Assembly: GCA_947493335.1 (NCBI GenBank)
Contig: CANLQO010000001.1
Location: forward strand, 124,001 to 188,000
Source: an uncultured Paracoccaceae bacterium
GTDB taxonomy: Bacteria > Pseudomonadota > Alphaproteobacteria > Rhodobacterales > Rhodobacteraceae
Direction of reading: 5' to 3'
DNA: 64,000 nucleotides
Both the position numbers and the translations under genes were made by a program. Of this stretch, positions 33,550 through 41,797 are shown piece after piece; position 1 is the first letter of the stretch, and each line of letters opens with the position of its first letter. The notes below the pieces were generated by a model. That model was not told the origin of the DNA and made no database searches. It saw only the letters and a program-made list of their open reading frames with translations.

Positions 33550-35477
33550 GCCAGACAAGCGACCAGATGGAACTGCGCGAAGAGGATATTCGCGCCCATT
33601 ATGCGGCTGCTTTGGATCTGCTGGACGGCTTCGATCACAGCCCCCGGATCGGCAAGGCGACGGCAGAGGGCGTGCCGGGGAAATCCGCAGGTGTGCCGAC
33701 GCGCCGCGCGTTCCGGTCCACCACACCCGGGCTGTCGACCCGCCGGGTGCAACGGACCGAAGGTGTGCAACTGGTCGCCCGGATCGAGGCCGTTGGCGAC
33801 GAAGGATTGGTGACACCCTTGCAGGCGCATGTGCAGCAAGGTTTGCGCCGGGCTATTGCGCTGGCGCTGGCCGTGGCAGAGCAATACGCCGAGCGGACGG
33901 AACTGAAAGACCTCAAGCGGGCCAATCTGGAAGGGGCCTTGCCCGATGCGCGCAAAAGCGTGTTTTCGGAGCTTCTGACCGCAGAGGCGCTGATCGCGCT
34001 TTATACGTTTGCCAATGCCACGGCCTATCTGCTGGCGGATCATGCCAGCGAAGACACCGTTGAGGTGGGCGATGTCGAAGAGTTCCTGACCGAGAACGCA
34101 CAACTCGCCCTGCACGGTGCCTTGTGGGAGTTGGATCAGGACATCGCCAAGCTGGGCGCGGATGAGCCGAAGATGGTGGCGACCGTGCTGGGTTTTGCCG
34201 AGGCCCTGATGGACAAGGTCGCAGGCCGTGCCAGCACAGCGGCGCGGTTGGAACCGTTTGAGGCCGCCGCCTGGCGGGTCGAGGCCGATGATTTCGTGAT
34301 CGACGGGTTCACGCCAGCGCGCGCCAAGAAGGGCAGCACGCTGACCATGACCTTCAAAAAGCCCAATGAGGTCGTGGGCAACCATATCGCCAAGTATCAG
34401 GCGATGAAGCTGGCCAAGATGGTCATGGCCTATGACTTTGACCGCAAGCTGAACCCCTTTGCCGAACTCGGCGGGTTCATTTTTACCTTCATGGGTGACG
34501 GCAAACCGGGGACCGGTAAGACGACGCTGATCCAGATGATGGCTGGTCTGATCAATGATTACTGTCAGGTGGCGGGCTATCCGTTCCGCTATCAGAACCT
34601 GAGCACGGACAATATTGACAGCTATCAGGGCAAGTCGGGGCAGAACGCAAAGGCGTTCATTAACAACGTCTTGGACCCTGGCGTGATCGGCTTTGGCACG
34701 ATTGACGATATCGACCAATTGGCGGGTAAGCGCGGCGACCGTCAGTCCAGCGCGGGCCAGTTGGAGATTACCGCCGTGCTGATGGAAAGCTTTGCAGGTG
34801 CCAATACGGTCGTGCGCGGCAACTGCACCTTTGGCATGTTCTCGAACTACCCCGAGAATGTGGACGACGCGCTGCGCCAAAGGGCCGGGGCGCGCTTTCT
34901 GGTCGATGGGCCACAGACGCGGGATGACTACATCGACATCCTGTATCTGCTAATGGGCAAGAACCACGACATTCCCGTGGGCGCGCACGAGGTCTTCAGC
35001 GCGCAAGAAATCAAGAAGGCCGTGGCAGCGAGTTTTGAAAGCCATTCAAAACCGCATGAGCCGGGGTTGATGAAGGTCTTTGACCGGGTTCATAGCGAGG
35101 TTGGCGAGCTGGATACGATTGCCAAGATGGGCACATACCTCAAGGGCATTCAGGAGGCGGACGAACGCTTTACCGGGCGCGCGATCAAGAACATCACCGA
35201 TGCGGTGAAAGTGCGCGCGATGGATTTTGAATTGCCCGATGAATGGATGGAAGACCCCGAGCTGTTCCTGCGCAAGGACTATGACACCAAGAAAGCGATG
35301 ATCGTGGACCTGCGGGTGCCGATCACGACGGACATGGTGATCCAGGAAATCAACCGCTACGCCGACAGCGAATTCCGCTATGCCGACAAATCCGACGAAG
35401 TGGCGATTGACGCGATGGTGCGCGACTTTGGCCGCCAGGAGGAAGCCAAGAAGCGGTATCTGGAGGGCAAGGGGTGA
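33546..35477 (+). CDS. AAA+ ATPase, core of the undescribed operon
   Basis: A 643-residue ATPase. The first 300 residues are a helical amino-terminal region of no recognised family (LREEDIRAHYAAALDLLDGF; a stretch near 260-300 with DDFVIDGFTPARAKKGS). The AAA+ module follows: Walker A GDGKPGTGKTTL near 318, Walker B IGFGTIDDIDQL near 380, a sensor-1 like asparagine in GMFSNYPENVDDAL and a possible arginine finger in LRQRAGARF. The rest is helical, with ERFTGRAIKNITDAV as a sensor-2-like segment. AAGGTG precedes the ATG. The following microORF overlaps its stop. The family cannot be named; remodelling of a membrane complex made by its small membrane neighbours is inference. Confidence 0.85.
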   Translation: MSQTSDQMELREEDIRAHYAAALDLLDGFDHSPRIGKATAEGVPGKSAGVPTRRAFRSTTPGLSTRRVQRTEGVQLVARIEAVGDEGLVTPLQAHVQQGLRRAIALALAVAEQYAERTELKDLKRANLEGALPDARKSVFSELLTAEALIALYTFANATAYLLADHASEDTVEVGDVEEFLTENAQLALHGALWELDQDIAKLGADEPKMVATVLGFAEALMDKVAGRASTAARLEPFEAAAWRVEADDFVIDGFTPARAKKGSTLTMTFKKPNEVVGNHIAKYQAMKLAKMVMAYDFDRKLNPFAELGGFIFTFMGDGKPGTGKTTLIQMMAGLINDYCQVAGYPFRYQNLSTDNIDSYQGKSGQNAKAFINNVLDPGVIGFGTIDDIDQLAGKRGDRQSSAGQLEITAVLMESFAGANTVVRGNCTFGMFSNYPENVDDALRQRAGARFLVDGPQTRDDYIDILYLLMGKNHDIPVGAHEVFSAQEIKKAVAASFESHSKPHEPGLMKVFDRVHSEVGELDTIAKMGTYLKGIQEADERFTGRAIKNITDAVKVRAMDFELPDEWMEDPELFLRKDYDTKKAMIVDLRVPITTDMVIQEINRYADSEFRYADKSDEVAIDAMVRDFGRQEEAKKRYLEGKG

Positions 35478-35569
35478 CGCTTCACCGCCTCGCATATCTT
35501 GGCGCAGCCTTTGCCGCCGTGGCGTTGCTGGCGCTGGCGCGTTGGATGCAGGGGGGGCGTCATGGGTAG
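35474..35569 (+). CDS. Candidate 31-residue membrane microprotein
   Basis: A GTG at 35474 overlaps the ATPase stop (GTGA) and has GGAGGG six bases upstream. The frame ends at TAG 35567-35569, seven bases inside the next gene, which starts at 35562. It encodes a single hydrophobic helix (HRLAYLGAAFAAVALLALAR) followed by a short glycine-rich tail. The double overlap, the good ribosome binding site and the transmembrane character argue for a real small membrane protein, but conservation is untested. Confidence 0.5.
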   Translation: MTLHRLAYLGAAFAAVALLALARWMQGGRHG

Positions 35570-35906
35570 CGTCTTTGCCGATAGCCTGCTTTTCCCGGCG
35601 ATGGTGCTGGGGTTTCTGGCGTGGCTGGTGCCGAAGCTGCTGGCGATGATCCTGGATGAGGGCGTCAAGCCATTGCTTTTCAATGCCTTTCTGTCGGCGC
35701 TGATCCTCTTTGCGCTTTCGGCCGGGTTCTTCTTTGTCCTCTATCTGTGGCGCGACGCCCCGGTGGAAGAGCTATGGGCCTATGGCTGGCGCGGCAATAT
35801 CGTGTTCTTTGGACGATTGGGGCTGAGTGCCGGGCTGATCTGGGCACCGATCATGATCCTCTCCGTTGCCGGATTGCCGCGGCAATGGACGAAGGAGACG
35901 TGGTGA
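35562..35906 (+). CDS. Small membrane protein of the undescribed operon
   Basis: A 114-residue integral membrane protein with three hydrophobic segments (about 8-30, 40-62 and 82-104: LLFPAMVLGFLAWLVPKLLA, FNAFLSALILFALSAGFFFV, LGLSAGLIWAPIMILSVAGL). The start at 35562 overlaps the microORF. A charged loop (WRDAPVEELWAYGWRGN) lies between helices 2 and 3. No family is recognised. It probably provides part of a membrane platform for the ATPase upstream. The next gene begins three bases after the stop, with AAGGAG upstream. Confidence 0.8.
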   Translation: MGSVFADSLLFPAMVLGFLAWLVPKLLAMILDEGVKPLLFNAFLSALILFALSAGFFFVLYLWRDAPVEELWAYGWRGNIVFFGRLGLSAGLIWAPIMILSVAGLPRQWTKETW

Positions 35907-35909
35907 AAC

Positions 35910-37265
35910 ATGCATAGGCTGATCGAAAAAGGGCTGATGTTCGGCAACCTCATTCGGGTGGATAGCCCGGTGCTGGTTGAGCGGTATAACCGTGCGCTGC
36001 GCAGTCTGACGGGCAAGACGACGACGCTTGAGGCGTTTCATGTCGACATCTCGGGGTACAGCCCTGAGGTGGGGGATGCGTTGGGCGATGACCTATACCT
36101 GAACCACGCAGGGGTGAATCGGCAGTTCATCTTGCTGACAACAGATCAGAAGACCGCGCCGCTTTTGAATGCCAAGTTCTCGACCAGTCGCGGGATCTTG
36201 CGGCAGTTCATTACGGACAATGAGCCGGCGCTTTTTGCTTTGACCGCAAGAGATGCGGTCGCGGGCGAGTTGGTGAATACGGTCTACAGCGTCGACGATC
36301 CGGTACGGCTTTTTGATATCCGCCGGGTGCGGATCGAGGCGGATACGACCGGCGGAACCGTGGCGACAGCCAAGCAGTTGGGCGCGATGATTGATCAGTT
36401 CAAACAGGACAAGGACGCCTGGTTTGATGATGTGCTCATCGGCAAGATGATCGGCCTGTCCAAGGAAACCGGCGATGTCACGCGCAACCCGGTGAAGCTG
36501 CGCGAAATGTCCTTTGATCAGGACAACTTCTGGACCGCGCATTTTGGCGGGCTTTATATTTTCCGCGGGGTGGAGCATCCAGCGGCCATCGCAGCGGGCG
36601 AAAAGGCAGAGCTTGGGAAATTGCCGATCAAATATCTGATGGATTTCCATGACAGGGCGGCAATTGCGAAATTTCTGGACCTGAATGATCTGGTAGAGCC
36701 GATCACGGACGCGCGGGGCCTCGATGTGGCGGCGATCCTGCATCAAAAGATGGATTTTGTCGTGGCCGAAGTGGCCGCGACCATGGGCGAAGACCTGACC
36801 GGTGCCACCCGGCGGACGCTGCGTAATCTGGGGCGGCGCTATGCAAAGCTTTTGCCGCAGGAATGGCAGGGACTTGCGGCACTTGCCCGTTGGGCAGAGG
36901 AAGATGGGCCATGGCCCCGGATTACGTCCGATCATCCCGCCTATTTCTATACCTTGCGGGCACGCGATCACGCGGATGCGGATTTGGTCAACATGCTGCT
37001 GTCGGAACTGTCACCGCTGGATATCCGGCAGCTTTTCATCTGCCACAAGGAAGCGTTCTATCGCGCCTATGCCGGTTGGCCGGATGCCAAGAAGGCTTAT
37101 GTGGCGGAATTTCTTGCAACCGAATATCAGGTGGACAAGGCGGGGACACGGGCCGCACTTTTCGGGCATGAGTCCGCGATGGAGGAACCACAGGTGGCAA
37201 AACCGCCGCCGATACCCGATATGATAGACAGGGTCGGCCCATGGGGCGCGATCAAGCGGAGGTGA
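35910..37265 (+). CDS. Conserved protein of unknown function (possible DUF6638)
   Basis: A 451-residue soluble protein. It starts MHRLIEKGLMFGNLIRVDSPVLVERYN, and later stretches LTGKTTTLEAFHVDISGYSPEVGD, NRQFILLTTDQKTAPLLNAKFS and MSFDQDNFWTAHFGGLYIFRG are distinctive and look conserved. I recall such proteins as a Rhodobacteraceae family labelled DUF6638, but I cannot verify this. No catalytic motif, signal peptide or membrane segment is visible. The ATG follows AAGGAG at 35892. It lies between the two small membrane proteins and ends three bases before the next start. Its role in the proposed complex is unknown. Confidence 0.8.
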   Translation: MHRLIEKGLMFGNLIRVDSPVLVERYNRALRSLTGKTTTLEAFHVDISGYSPEVGDALGDDLYLNHAGVNRQFILLTTDQKTAPLLNAKFSTSRGILRQFITDNEPALFALTARDAVAGELVNTVYSVDDPVRLFDIRRVRIEADTTGGTVATAKQLGAMIDQFKQDKDAWFDDVLIGKMIGLSKETGDVTRNPVKLREMSFDQDNFWTAHFGGLYIFRGVEHPAAIAAGEKAELGKLPIKYLMDFHDRAAIAKFLDLNDLVEPITDARGLDVAAILHQKMDFVVAEVAATMGEDLTGATRRTLRNLGRRYAKLLPQEWQGLAALARWAEEDGPWPRITSDHPAYFYTLRARDHADADLVNMLLSELSPLDIRQLFICHKEAFYRAYAGWPDAKKAYVAEFLATEYQVDKAGTRAALFGHESAMEEPQVAKPPPIPDMIDRVGPWGAIKRR

Positions 37266-37268
37266 GTG

Positions 37269-37535
37269 ATGGGTTTGGTACGACTTGTAGTCTTTGGGTT
37301 CATTGCGCTGAGCGTGATCTACCTGTCGGTTTCGCTGTATTCCCGCTCTGTCCGGCGGGAAAAACTGGAAAAGCAATATGATGAGGCGCCGGTGGATGGC
37401 ATGACCCGCAAGGAATATGTCGAGAAGGGCATTGCCGCCTACAACAGCGGGTTGCGGCCCAAGTTGCTGTTGCTGATCTATGTGGTGCCAACGGTGATCG
37501 TCGCGGCGACGGTCTATATTACAAATGCGAATTGA
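37269..37535 (+). CDS. Small membrane protein with two helices
   Basis: An 88-residue protein with a helix at the amino terminus (LVRLVVFGFIALSVIYLSV) and one at the carboxy terminus (LLLLIYVVPTVIVAATVYI). Between them lies a charged region (RSVRREKLEKQYDEAPVDGMTRKEYVEKGIAAY), predicted to be cytoplasmic because of the basic residues after helix 1. The ATG at 37269 follows a GTG at 37266; either could be used. It belongs to the same plus-strand operon and ends eight bases before the next start. I do not recognise the family. Confidence 0.8.
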   Translation: MGLVRLVVFGFIALSVIYLSVSLYSRSVRREKLEKQYDEAPVDGMTRKEYVEKGIAAYNSGLRPKLLLLIYVVPTVIVAATVYITNAN

Positions 37536-37543
37536 GGTCTGAT

Positions 37544-38224
37544 ATGCGTGCTTTGGGAATAACTCTGCGGCTCATCCCGATCCTGTTTCTGGGCCTCTTG
37601 CTGCATTACGTTTTGCCACAGCATGACGTGGTAAAGGTCACCTCGACCGAGGTGATCCGGACGGATTTTTCCAGCTTTAACCGCATTTTCTATGCGCAGG
37701 CCGATAGTGGCGCGACAGAGTTGACGACGCGGGATTTGCGGCTGATCAACACCGAGAAAAAGAAGACATTTCTTTTGGGGTTCATGCCCCGGGATACGAC
37801 CGGCGTGATGGTCTATCGCAATGAGGACACAGGCTGGATCTGGCCGCCCTATTTCAAGTTCGACAGTTCGGATTTGCAGGCCGAGGCCGCCAGTGCAGCG
37901 CGCACCGATGGCTGGGCTGTGATCACCCATTACGGCTGGCGGATCAGATGGGCCTCGATCTATCCCAATGCGATTGCGGTGCGTCCGGTCGACAGCCCTG
38001 ACGTGCGGATTATCCCATGGTTCAACATCTTCTTTTTTGCCTTCCTGATTGTGGCGATCGTGATGATCCGCAAGATGTGGTTCCAGTTTCGCGAACGGGC
38101 TTTGGATCCGGCATTTGACAGTGCGGGCGACAGTCTTGACGAGGTGAAGGCTGGGGTGGCCGAGAAGCGTTCCGGCCTTCGCAAATGGCTGAATTCATGG
38201 CGGAAGAAAGAGAACCGCAAGTGA
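37544..38224 (+). CDS. DUF1523 family membrane protein, last gene of the operon
   Basis: A 226-residue protein recognisable as DUF1523: an amino-terminal helix (LIPILFLGLLLHYVLP), an extracytoplasmic domain (VVKVTSTEVIRTD, DLRLINTEKKKTFLLGFM, NEDTGWIWPPYFKFDSSDLQAEA), and a second helix near residue 160 (WFNIFFFAFLIVAIVMI) with a basic cytoplasmic tail. GAGG lies before the ATG at 37544. The function of DUF1523 is unknown. It ends the operon and is followed by three consecutive hairpins. Confidence 0.85.
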   Translation: MRALGITLRLIPILFLGLLLHYVLPQHDVVKVTSTEVIRTDFSSFNRIFYAQADSGATELTTRDLRLINTEKKKTFLLGFMPRDTTGVMVYRNEDTGWIWPPYFKFDSSDLQAEAASAARTDGWAVITHYGWRIRWASIYPNAIAVRPVDSPDVRIIPWFNIFFFAFLIVAIVMIRKMWFQFRERALDPAFDSAGDSLDEVKAGVAEKRSGLRKWLNSWRKKENRK

Positions 38225-38233
38225 TCTGATTGG

Positions 38234-38306
38234 GCGCGGCTGAGCCGCGCGCGCGACGATTGCGCCGCCATCCGGCGGCGCGGTTCTTGGGGGCTGTCTG
38301 CCCCCA
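38234..38306. terminator. Cluster of hairpins between convergent genes
   Basis: Three stems in tandem: GCGCGGC/GCCGCGC (38234-38250), GCGCCGCC/GGCGGCGC (38262-38281) and GGGGGC/GCCCCC (38289-38305). The last is the head of an intergenic family A element. They lie between the end of the unknown operon and the end of the ALDH gene and could stop transcription from both sides, although no long T-run follows. Confidence 0.6.
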
Positions 38307-38337
38307 TACCCCCGAAAGTGCTTTCGACCAGAAGAAG
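38289..38337 (+). repeat. Intergenic hairpin element, copy 3 of family A
   Basis: Stem GGGGGC/GCCCCC, then CCCCCGAAAGTGCTTTCG and the tail ACCAGAAGAAG, four bases before the stop codon of the convergent ALDH gene. The tail is the same as in the copy at 27096-27145. Confidence 0.78.
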
Positions 38338-38341
38338 GCGA

Positions 38342-40645
38342 CTAGGCGCCGTAGGGGATCCAGATGTTTTTGACCTCTGTCGCGGCGGCGAGCATGTCTT
38401 TGGCGGATGGACCGGGAGGGTTGATCCAGGTGCGTTTGAGGTTTCCTGCCGCACCTTTTTCGATGGTCGCTGCAAGATCGGTGCCCGAGAAGGACCAGAC
38501 CGCGTCGATATCCATATGGTTGGCCGCGTGCGGGGCCAGTTCCGCGTGATCGCCGGTCAGGATGTTGACCACACCACCGGGGATGTCTGAGGTCTCCAAG
38601 ATCTGGTAGAGATCGGTTGCCGCCAGCGGGAAGGGCTGGCTGGCGATCAGGGTGATGCGGTTGCCCATGGCGAGGGCAGCTGCCATGGGGCTGACAGCGC
38701 CCAGTAGCGGCCAGTCGTCGGCGCAGAAGGCCGCGATTTTGCCCACTGGTTCCTTCATCGCAAGGGCGACCCCCCGGATCGGCACGCCATGGGCCTGTCC
38801 ATCGTATTTGTCGGCCCAGGCGGCAAAGGTGAAAAGGGTGTTGATGCAGTGCTGCACCTCGTCCTTGCCGGGTTTGCCGGTGAGGTCCTTGATGCGTTTG
38901 GCCAGTTCGTCGGCGCGGGCCGAGAGGTTTTCGGCAATGTAGTAGAGGATTTGCGCGCGCAGGTGGCCGGTGGTCTTGCCCCAGCCAGAGGCTGCGTTCA
39001 TCGCTTCGACCGCGTTGCGCAGGTCTTTGCGGTTGGCAAGCGATGCCTCGCCCAGAAGCGCGCCTTTGGGGCCGAAGACCGGGCGGGAATAGCCGCCGTC
39101 GGGGCGGGCCTGTTTGCCGCCGATATAGAGTTTGGCGGTGCGGTCGAGCGCATCGGTTGGCGCGCCGGAGCCGGTGAAGGGCGCGATGGATTTGGGTTTT
39201 TGTGGTTTGTGGATCGGTTTGGTATAGCCCGAGAGGCCTTCCCAACCGCCTTCACGGCCAAAGCCGCTTTCGCGCACGCCACCAAAACCGGCGGCGGCGT
39301 CCATCATGTTGGTGCCGTTGACCCAGACGATGCCCGCGGCCAGTTGCGGTGCGATGTCCAATGCAAGGTTGATGTTCTCCGACCAGACCGAGGCGGCCAG
39401 CCCGTAGCGGGTGTTGTTGGCGATTTCGACTGCTTCAGCAGGGGTGCGGAAAGTTGTGGAGGCGAGGACGGGGCCAAAGATCTCTTCCTGCATCAGATGG
39501 GATGCGGGTGAGAGGCCGGTGATCAGCGTGGGCGGGTAGAAGCAGCCTTCGGGCGCTTTGGTCTGATAGGTTTCGCCTTCGGAATTGCCGCTGACCAGTG
39601 CGTCGATCATGTCGCGCTGGCTGGGGTCAACGATGGCGCCGATGTCGATGGCCTTGTCGAGCGGGTCACCGATCCGCAACCCGTCCATGCGGGATTTGAG
39701 CTTTGAATAAAAGCGCTCCGCGATGCCTTCCTGCACCAGAAGGCGCGACCCCGCGCAGCAGACCTGGCCCTGATTGAACCAGATCGCGTCGACGAGGCCT
39801 TCAACCGCGCTGTCGACGTCGGCGTCTTCGAATACGATGTAAGGGGATTTGCCGCCCAGTTCGAGCGACAGTGCTTTGCCGGTGCCGGCGGTCTGTTCAC
39901 GGATGATCCGGCCCACAGAGGTGGAGCCGGTGAAGGCGATTTTGTCGACGTCCGAGGCGACGATGGCCGCACCCGTGTCACCGTCACCGGTGACGATGTT
40001 GATGACGCCGGGGGGGACGCCTGCGGCCTCGGCGATTTCGCAAAAGACCATCGCGGTCAGCGGCGTGAATTCGGCGGGTTTCAGGACGACCGTGTTGCCC
40101 ATTGCCAAGGCGGGGGCGATTTTCCAGGCGAGCATCAGCAGCGGGAAGTTCCAGGGGATGATCTGGCCGCAGACGCCAAGCGGCTGGCGGTCGGGGAGTT
40201 CCGCATCCATCAGCTGGGCCATGCCCGCGTGGTAGTAGAAGTGCCGGATGGCGAGGGGCACGTCGATGTCGCGGCTTTCGCGGATCGGTTTGCCGTTATC
40301 AAGGCTTTCCATCACGGCCAGTAAGCGGCTGTTTTTCTGCATCCCGCGCGCGATGGCGTAGAGAACGCGGGCGCGGGTGTGGGCGTCTTTCGCCCATTTC
40401 GGCTGGGCCTTGCGGGCGGCGGTGACGGCGGCGGCGACCTCTTCGGGCGTGCCTTTGGTGACGCCCGCGAGCTTTTCGCCTGTGGCCGGGTTGTTGGTGG
40501 CAAAGTCATCGCGGATGGGGCCCCATTTGCCGCCGATGTAGTGGCCTGCGACTGCGCCACGGTCGGCGAGCCATTTCAGCGCTTCGGATGCGCTTTCAGG
40601 GGCGGGGCCATAGTCCATGGTGTCGAAGATTTCTTTGATGGTCAT
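38342..40645 (-). CDS. Two-domain aldehyde dehydrogenase, ALDH16 type
   Basis: A 767-residue protein of two consecutive aldehyde dehydrogenase domains. The first (about 40-490) is complete: PWNFPLLMLAWKIAPAL, catalytic Glu in SLELGGKSPYIVFEDADV and catalytic Cys in NQGQVCCAGSRLLV. The second (about 520-767) is shortened and retains only the Rossmann-like part (ADDWPLLGAVSPMAAALAMGN, GGVVNILTGDHAEL) without a catalytic cysteine. This is the architecture of the ALDH16 family, whose bacterial members are known from Loktanella. The start at 40645 (MTIKEIFDTMDYG) is assumed. It is the second gene after deoC, so the aldehyde formed from deoxyribose phosphate cleavage (acetaldehyde) is a plausible substrate. 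Confidence 0.93.
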   Translation of the reverse strand: MTIKEIFDTMDYGPAPESASEALKWLADRGAVAGHYIGGKWGPIRDDFATNNPATGEKLAGVTKGTPEEVAAAVTAARKAQPKWAKDAHTRARVLYAIARGMQKNSRLLAVMESLDNGKPIRESRDIDVPLAIRHFYYHAGMAQLMDAELPDRQPLGVCGQIIPWNFPLLMLAWKIAPALAMGNTVVLKPAEFTPLTAMVFCEIAEAAGVPPGVINIVTGDGDTGAAIVASDVDKIAFTGSTSVGRIIREQTAGTGKALSLELGGKSPYIVFEDADVDSAVEGLVDAIWFNQGQVCCAGSRLLVQEGIAERFYSKLKSRMDGLRIGDPLDKAIDIGAIVDPSQRDMIDALVSGNSEGETYQTKAPEGCFYPPTLITGLSPASHLMQEEIFGPVLASTTFRTPAEAVEIANNTRYGLAASVWSENINLALDIAPQLAAGIVWVNGTNMMDAAAGFGGVRESGFGREGGWEGLSGYTKPIHKPQKPKSIAPFTGSGAPTDALDRTAKLYIGGKQARPDGGYSRPVFGPKGALLGEASLANRKDLRNAVEAMNAASGWGKTTGHLRAQILYYIAENLSARADELAKRIKDLTGKPGKDEVQHCINTLFTFAAWADKYDGQAHGVPIRGVALAMKEPVGKIAAFCADDWPLLGAVSPMAAALAMGNRITLIASQPFPLAATDLYQILETSDIPGGVVNILTGDHAELAPHAANHMDIDAVWSFSGTDLAATIEKGAAGNLKRTWINPPGPSAKDMLAAATEVKNIWIPYGA

Positions 40646-40674
40646 GTGATCACGATGTCCAAAGGGCGGCCCTC

Positions 40675-40744
40675 GACCGCGGGTGGGGGTGAAGCCCCCG
40701 CCCATGGGGGCGGTCGGGGGCTGCCCGGCTTGAGGCCGGGCGCG
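40675..40744. repeat. Intercistronic GC hairpin element, copy 2 of family B
   Basis: GACCGCGGGTGGGGGTGAAG, then CCCCCGCCC, GGGGGCGGTCGGGGG and CTGCCCGGC/GGCCGGGC. It matches 32285-32352 over almost its whole length. It separates deoC from the ALDH16 gene within one operon. Confidence 0.7.
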
Positions 40745-41740
40745 TCATCCGATTGCGTGCCGCCAGCCAGCCGAATAGCTGCCGGTGACATGGTGTTCGA
40801 GTTGCCGTTCGATGTCGCCCAGAAGGCTTGAGGCACCAAAGCGGAACAGGTCGGGTTGCAGCCAACGGTCGCCCAATTCGTCCTTGATGAGCGCGAGGTA
40901 AAGCAGCGCATCCTTGGCCTTGGAGATGCCGCCCGCAGGTTTGTAGCCGACCTTGAACCCGGTGAGGGTCTCATAGTCGCGGATGGCGCGGATCATGGTC
41001 AGGCTGACGGGCAGGGTGGCGTTGACGCTTTCCTTACCCGTTGAGGTCTTGATGAAGTCAGCGCCCGCCATCATGCAGACGAGGCTGGCCTTGGCGACGT
41101 TGCGCAGGGTGCCCAACTCTCCGGTGGCGAGGATCGCCTTGACGTGGGCATCGCCGCAGGCGGCACGCATTTCGCGCATTTCATCATAGAGCGCCTGCCA
41201 GTTGCCGGTCAGCACATGGCGGCGGCTGATGACGATGTCGATTTCCTCGGCCCCGGCAGCGACGCTTTCACCGATCTCGGCGATGCGCAGATGAAACGGG
41301 GACAGGCCCGCAGGAAAGCCGGTTGAAACAGCGGCGACGGGGATGTTGGTGCCGCGCAGCGCGTCGACAGCCGTCGGTACCATGTCGTGATAGACGCAGA
41401 TAGCGCCGGTGGTCAGCCCGGTCATACCAAGGCGTTCCAGCAGGTCGGCGCGCACCGGTTGACGGGCCTTGGCGCAAAGCCTGCGCACCCGGTTCACCGT
41501 GTCATCACCCGAAAGGGTCGTCAGATCCATGAGGCTGATCGCTTTGCAAAGCCAGGCCGCCTGATAGTCCTTCTTGATGCTGCGCCGACCGCCGAGTGTC
41601 GCCGCACGGCGTTCTATGGCCGAGGTATTGGCCTGTGCGGATGCGACCCAATCAAGGTCAAGCGGCATGCCGTCATTGCGCGGCTCATGTACCTGCGGCA
41701 ATTGCGTAGCAGTCAGTGTTTGGGCAGTGGCAGTGGTCAA
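40745..41740 (-). CDS. deoC: Deoxyribose-phosphate aldolase
   Basis: A 331-residue class I aldolase that cleaves 2-deoxyribose 5-phosphate into acetaldehyde and glyceraldehyde 3-phosphate in deoxynucleoside catabolism. The Schiff-base lysine is in ADFIKTSTGKESVNATL and the second active-site lysine is in VGYKPAGGISKAKDA; EIDIVISRRHVLTGNW is also typical. The frame has a TTG at 41740 with GGGGGAGGA in front, and an ATG 25 codons in is less well supported; family members of this longer type have about 330 residues. The operator at 41798-41815 and the downstream ALDH16 gene suggest a deoxynucleoside catabolic operon. Confidence 0.95.
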   Translation of the reverse strand: MTTATAQTLTATQLPQVHEPRNDGMPLDLDWVASAQANTSAIERRAATLGGRRSIKKDYQAAWLCKAISLMDLTTLSGDDTVNRVRRLCAKARQPVRADLLERLGMTGLTTGAICVYHDMVPTAVDALRGTNIPVAAVSTGFPAGLSPFHLRIAEIGESVAAGAEEIDIVISRRHVLTGNWQALYDEMREMRAACGDAHVKAILATGELGTLRNVAKASLVCMMAGADFIKTSTGKESVNATLPVSLTMIRAIRDYETLTGFKVGYKPAGGISKAKDALLYLALIKDELGDRWLQPDLFRFGASSLLGDIERQLEHHVTGSYSAGWRHAIG

Positions 41741-41797
41741 GGCGGTCCTCCCCCTTTATGCGCCGAAGCGTGGCACGGTCCGCGTTCCATGGCAAGG

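Noticed and set aside
33372-34880. Long minus-strand open frame opposite the AAA+ ATPase gene
   Set aside because: It is a shadow frame of a high-GC gene, full of His, Gln and Arg, with no motifs; the plus-strand frame has Walker motifs.
38022-39245. Minus-strand open frame of about 400 codons over the ALDH16 gene end
   Set aside because: It is rich in Arg, Pro and Gly with no motifs, typical of a shadow frame in high-GC DNA; the ALDH16 frame is clearly the real one.
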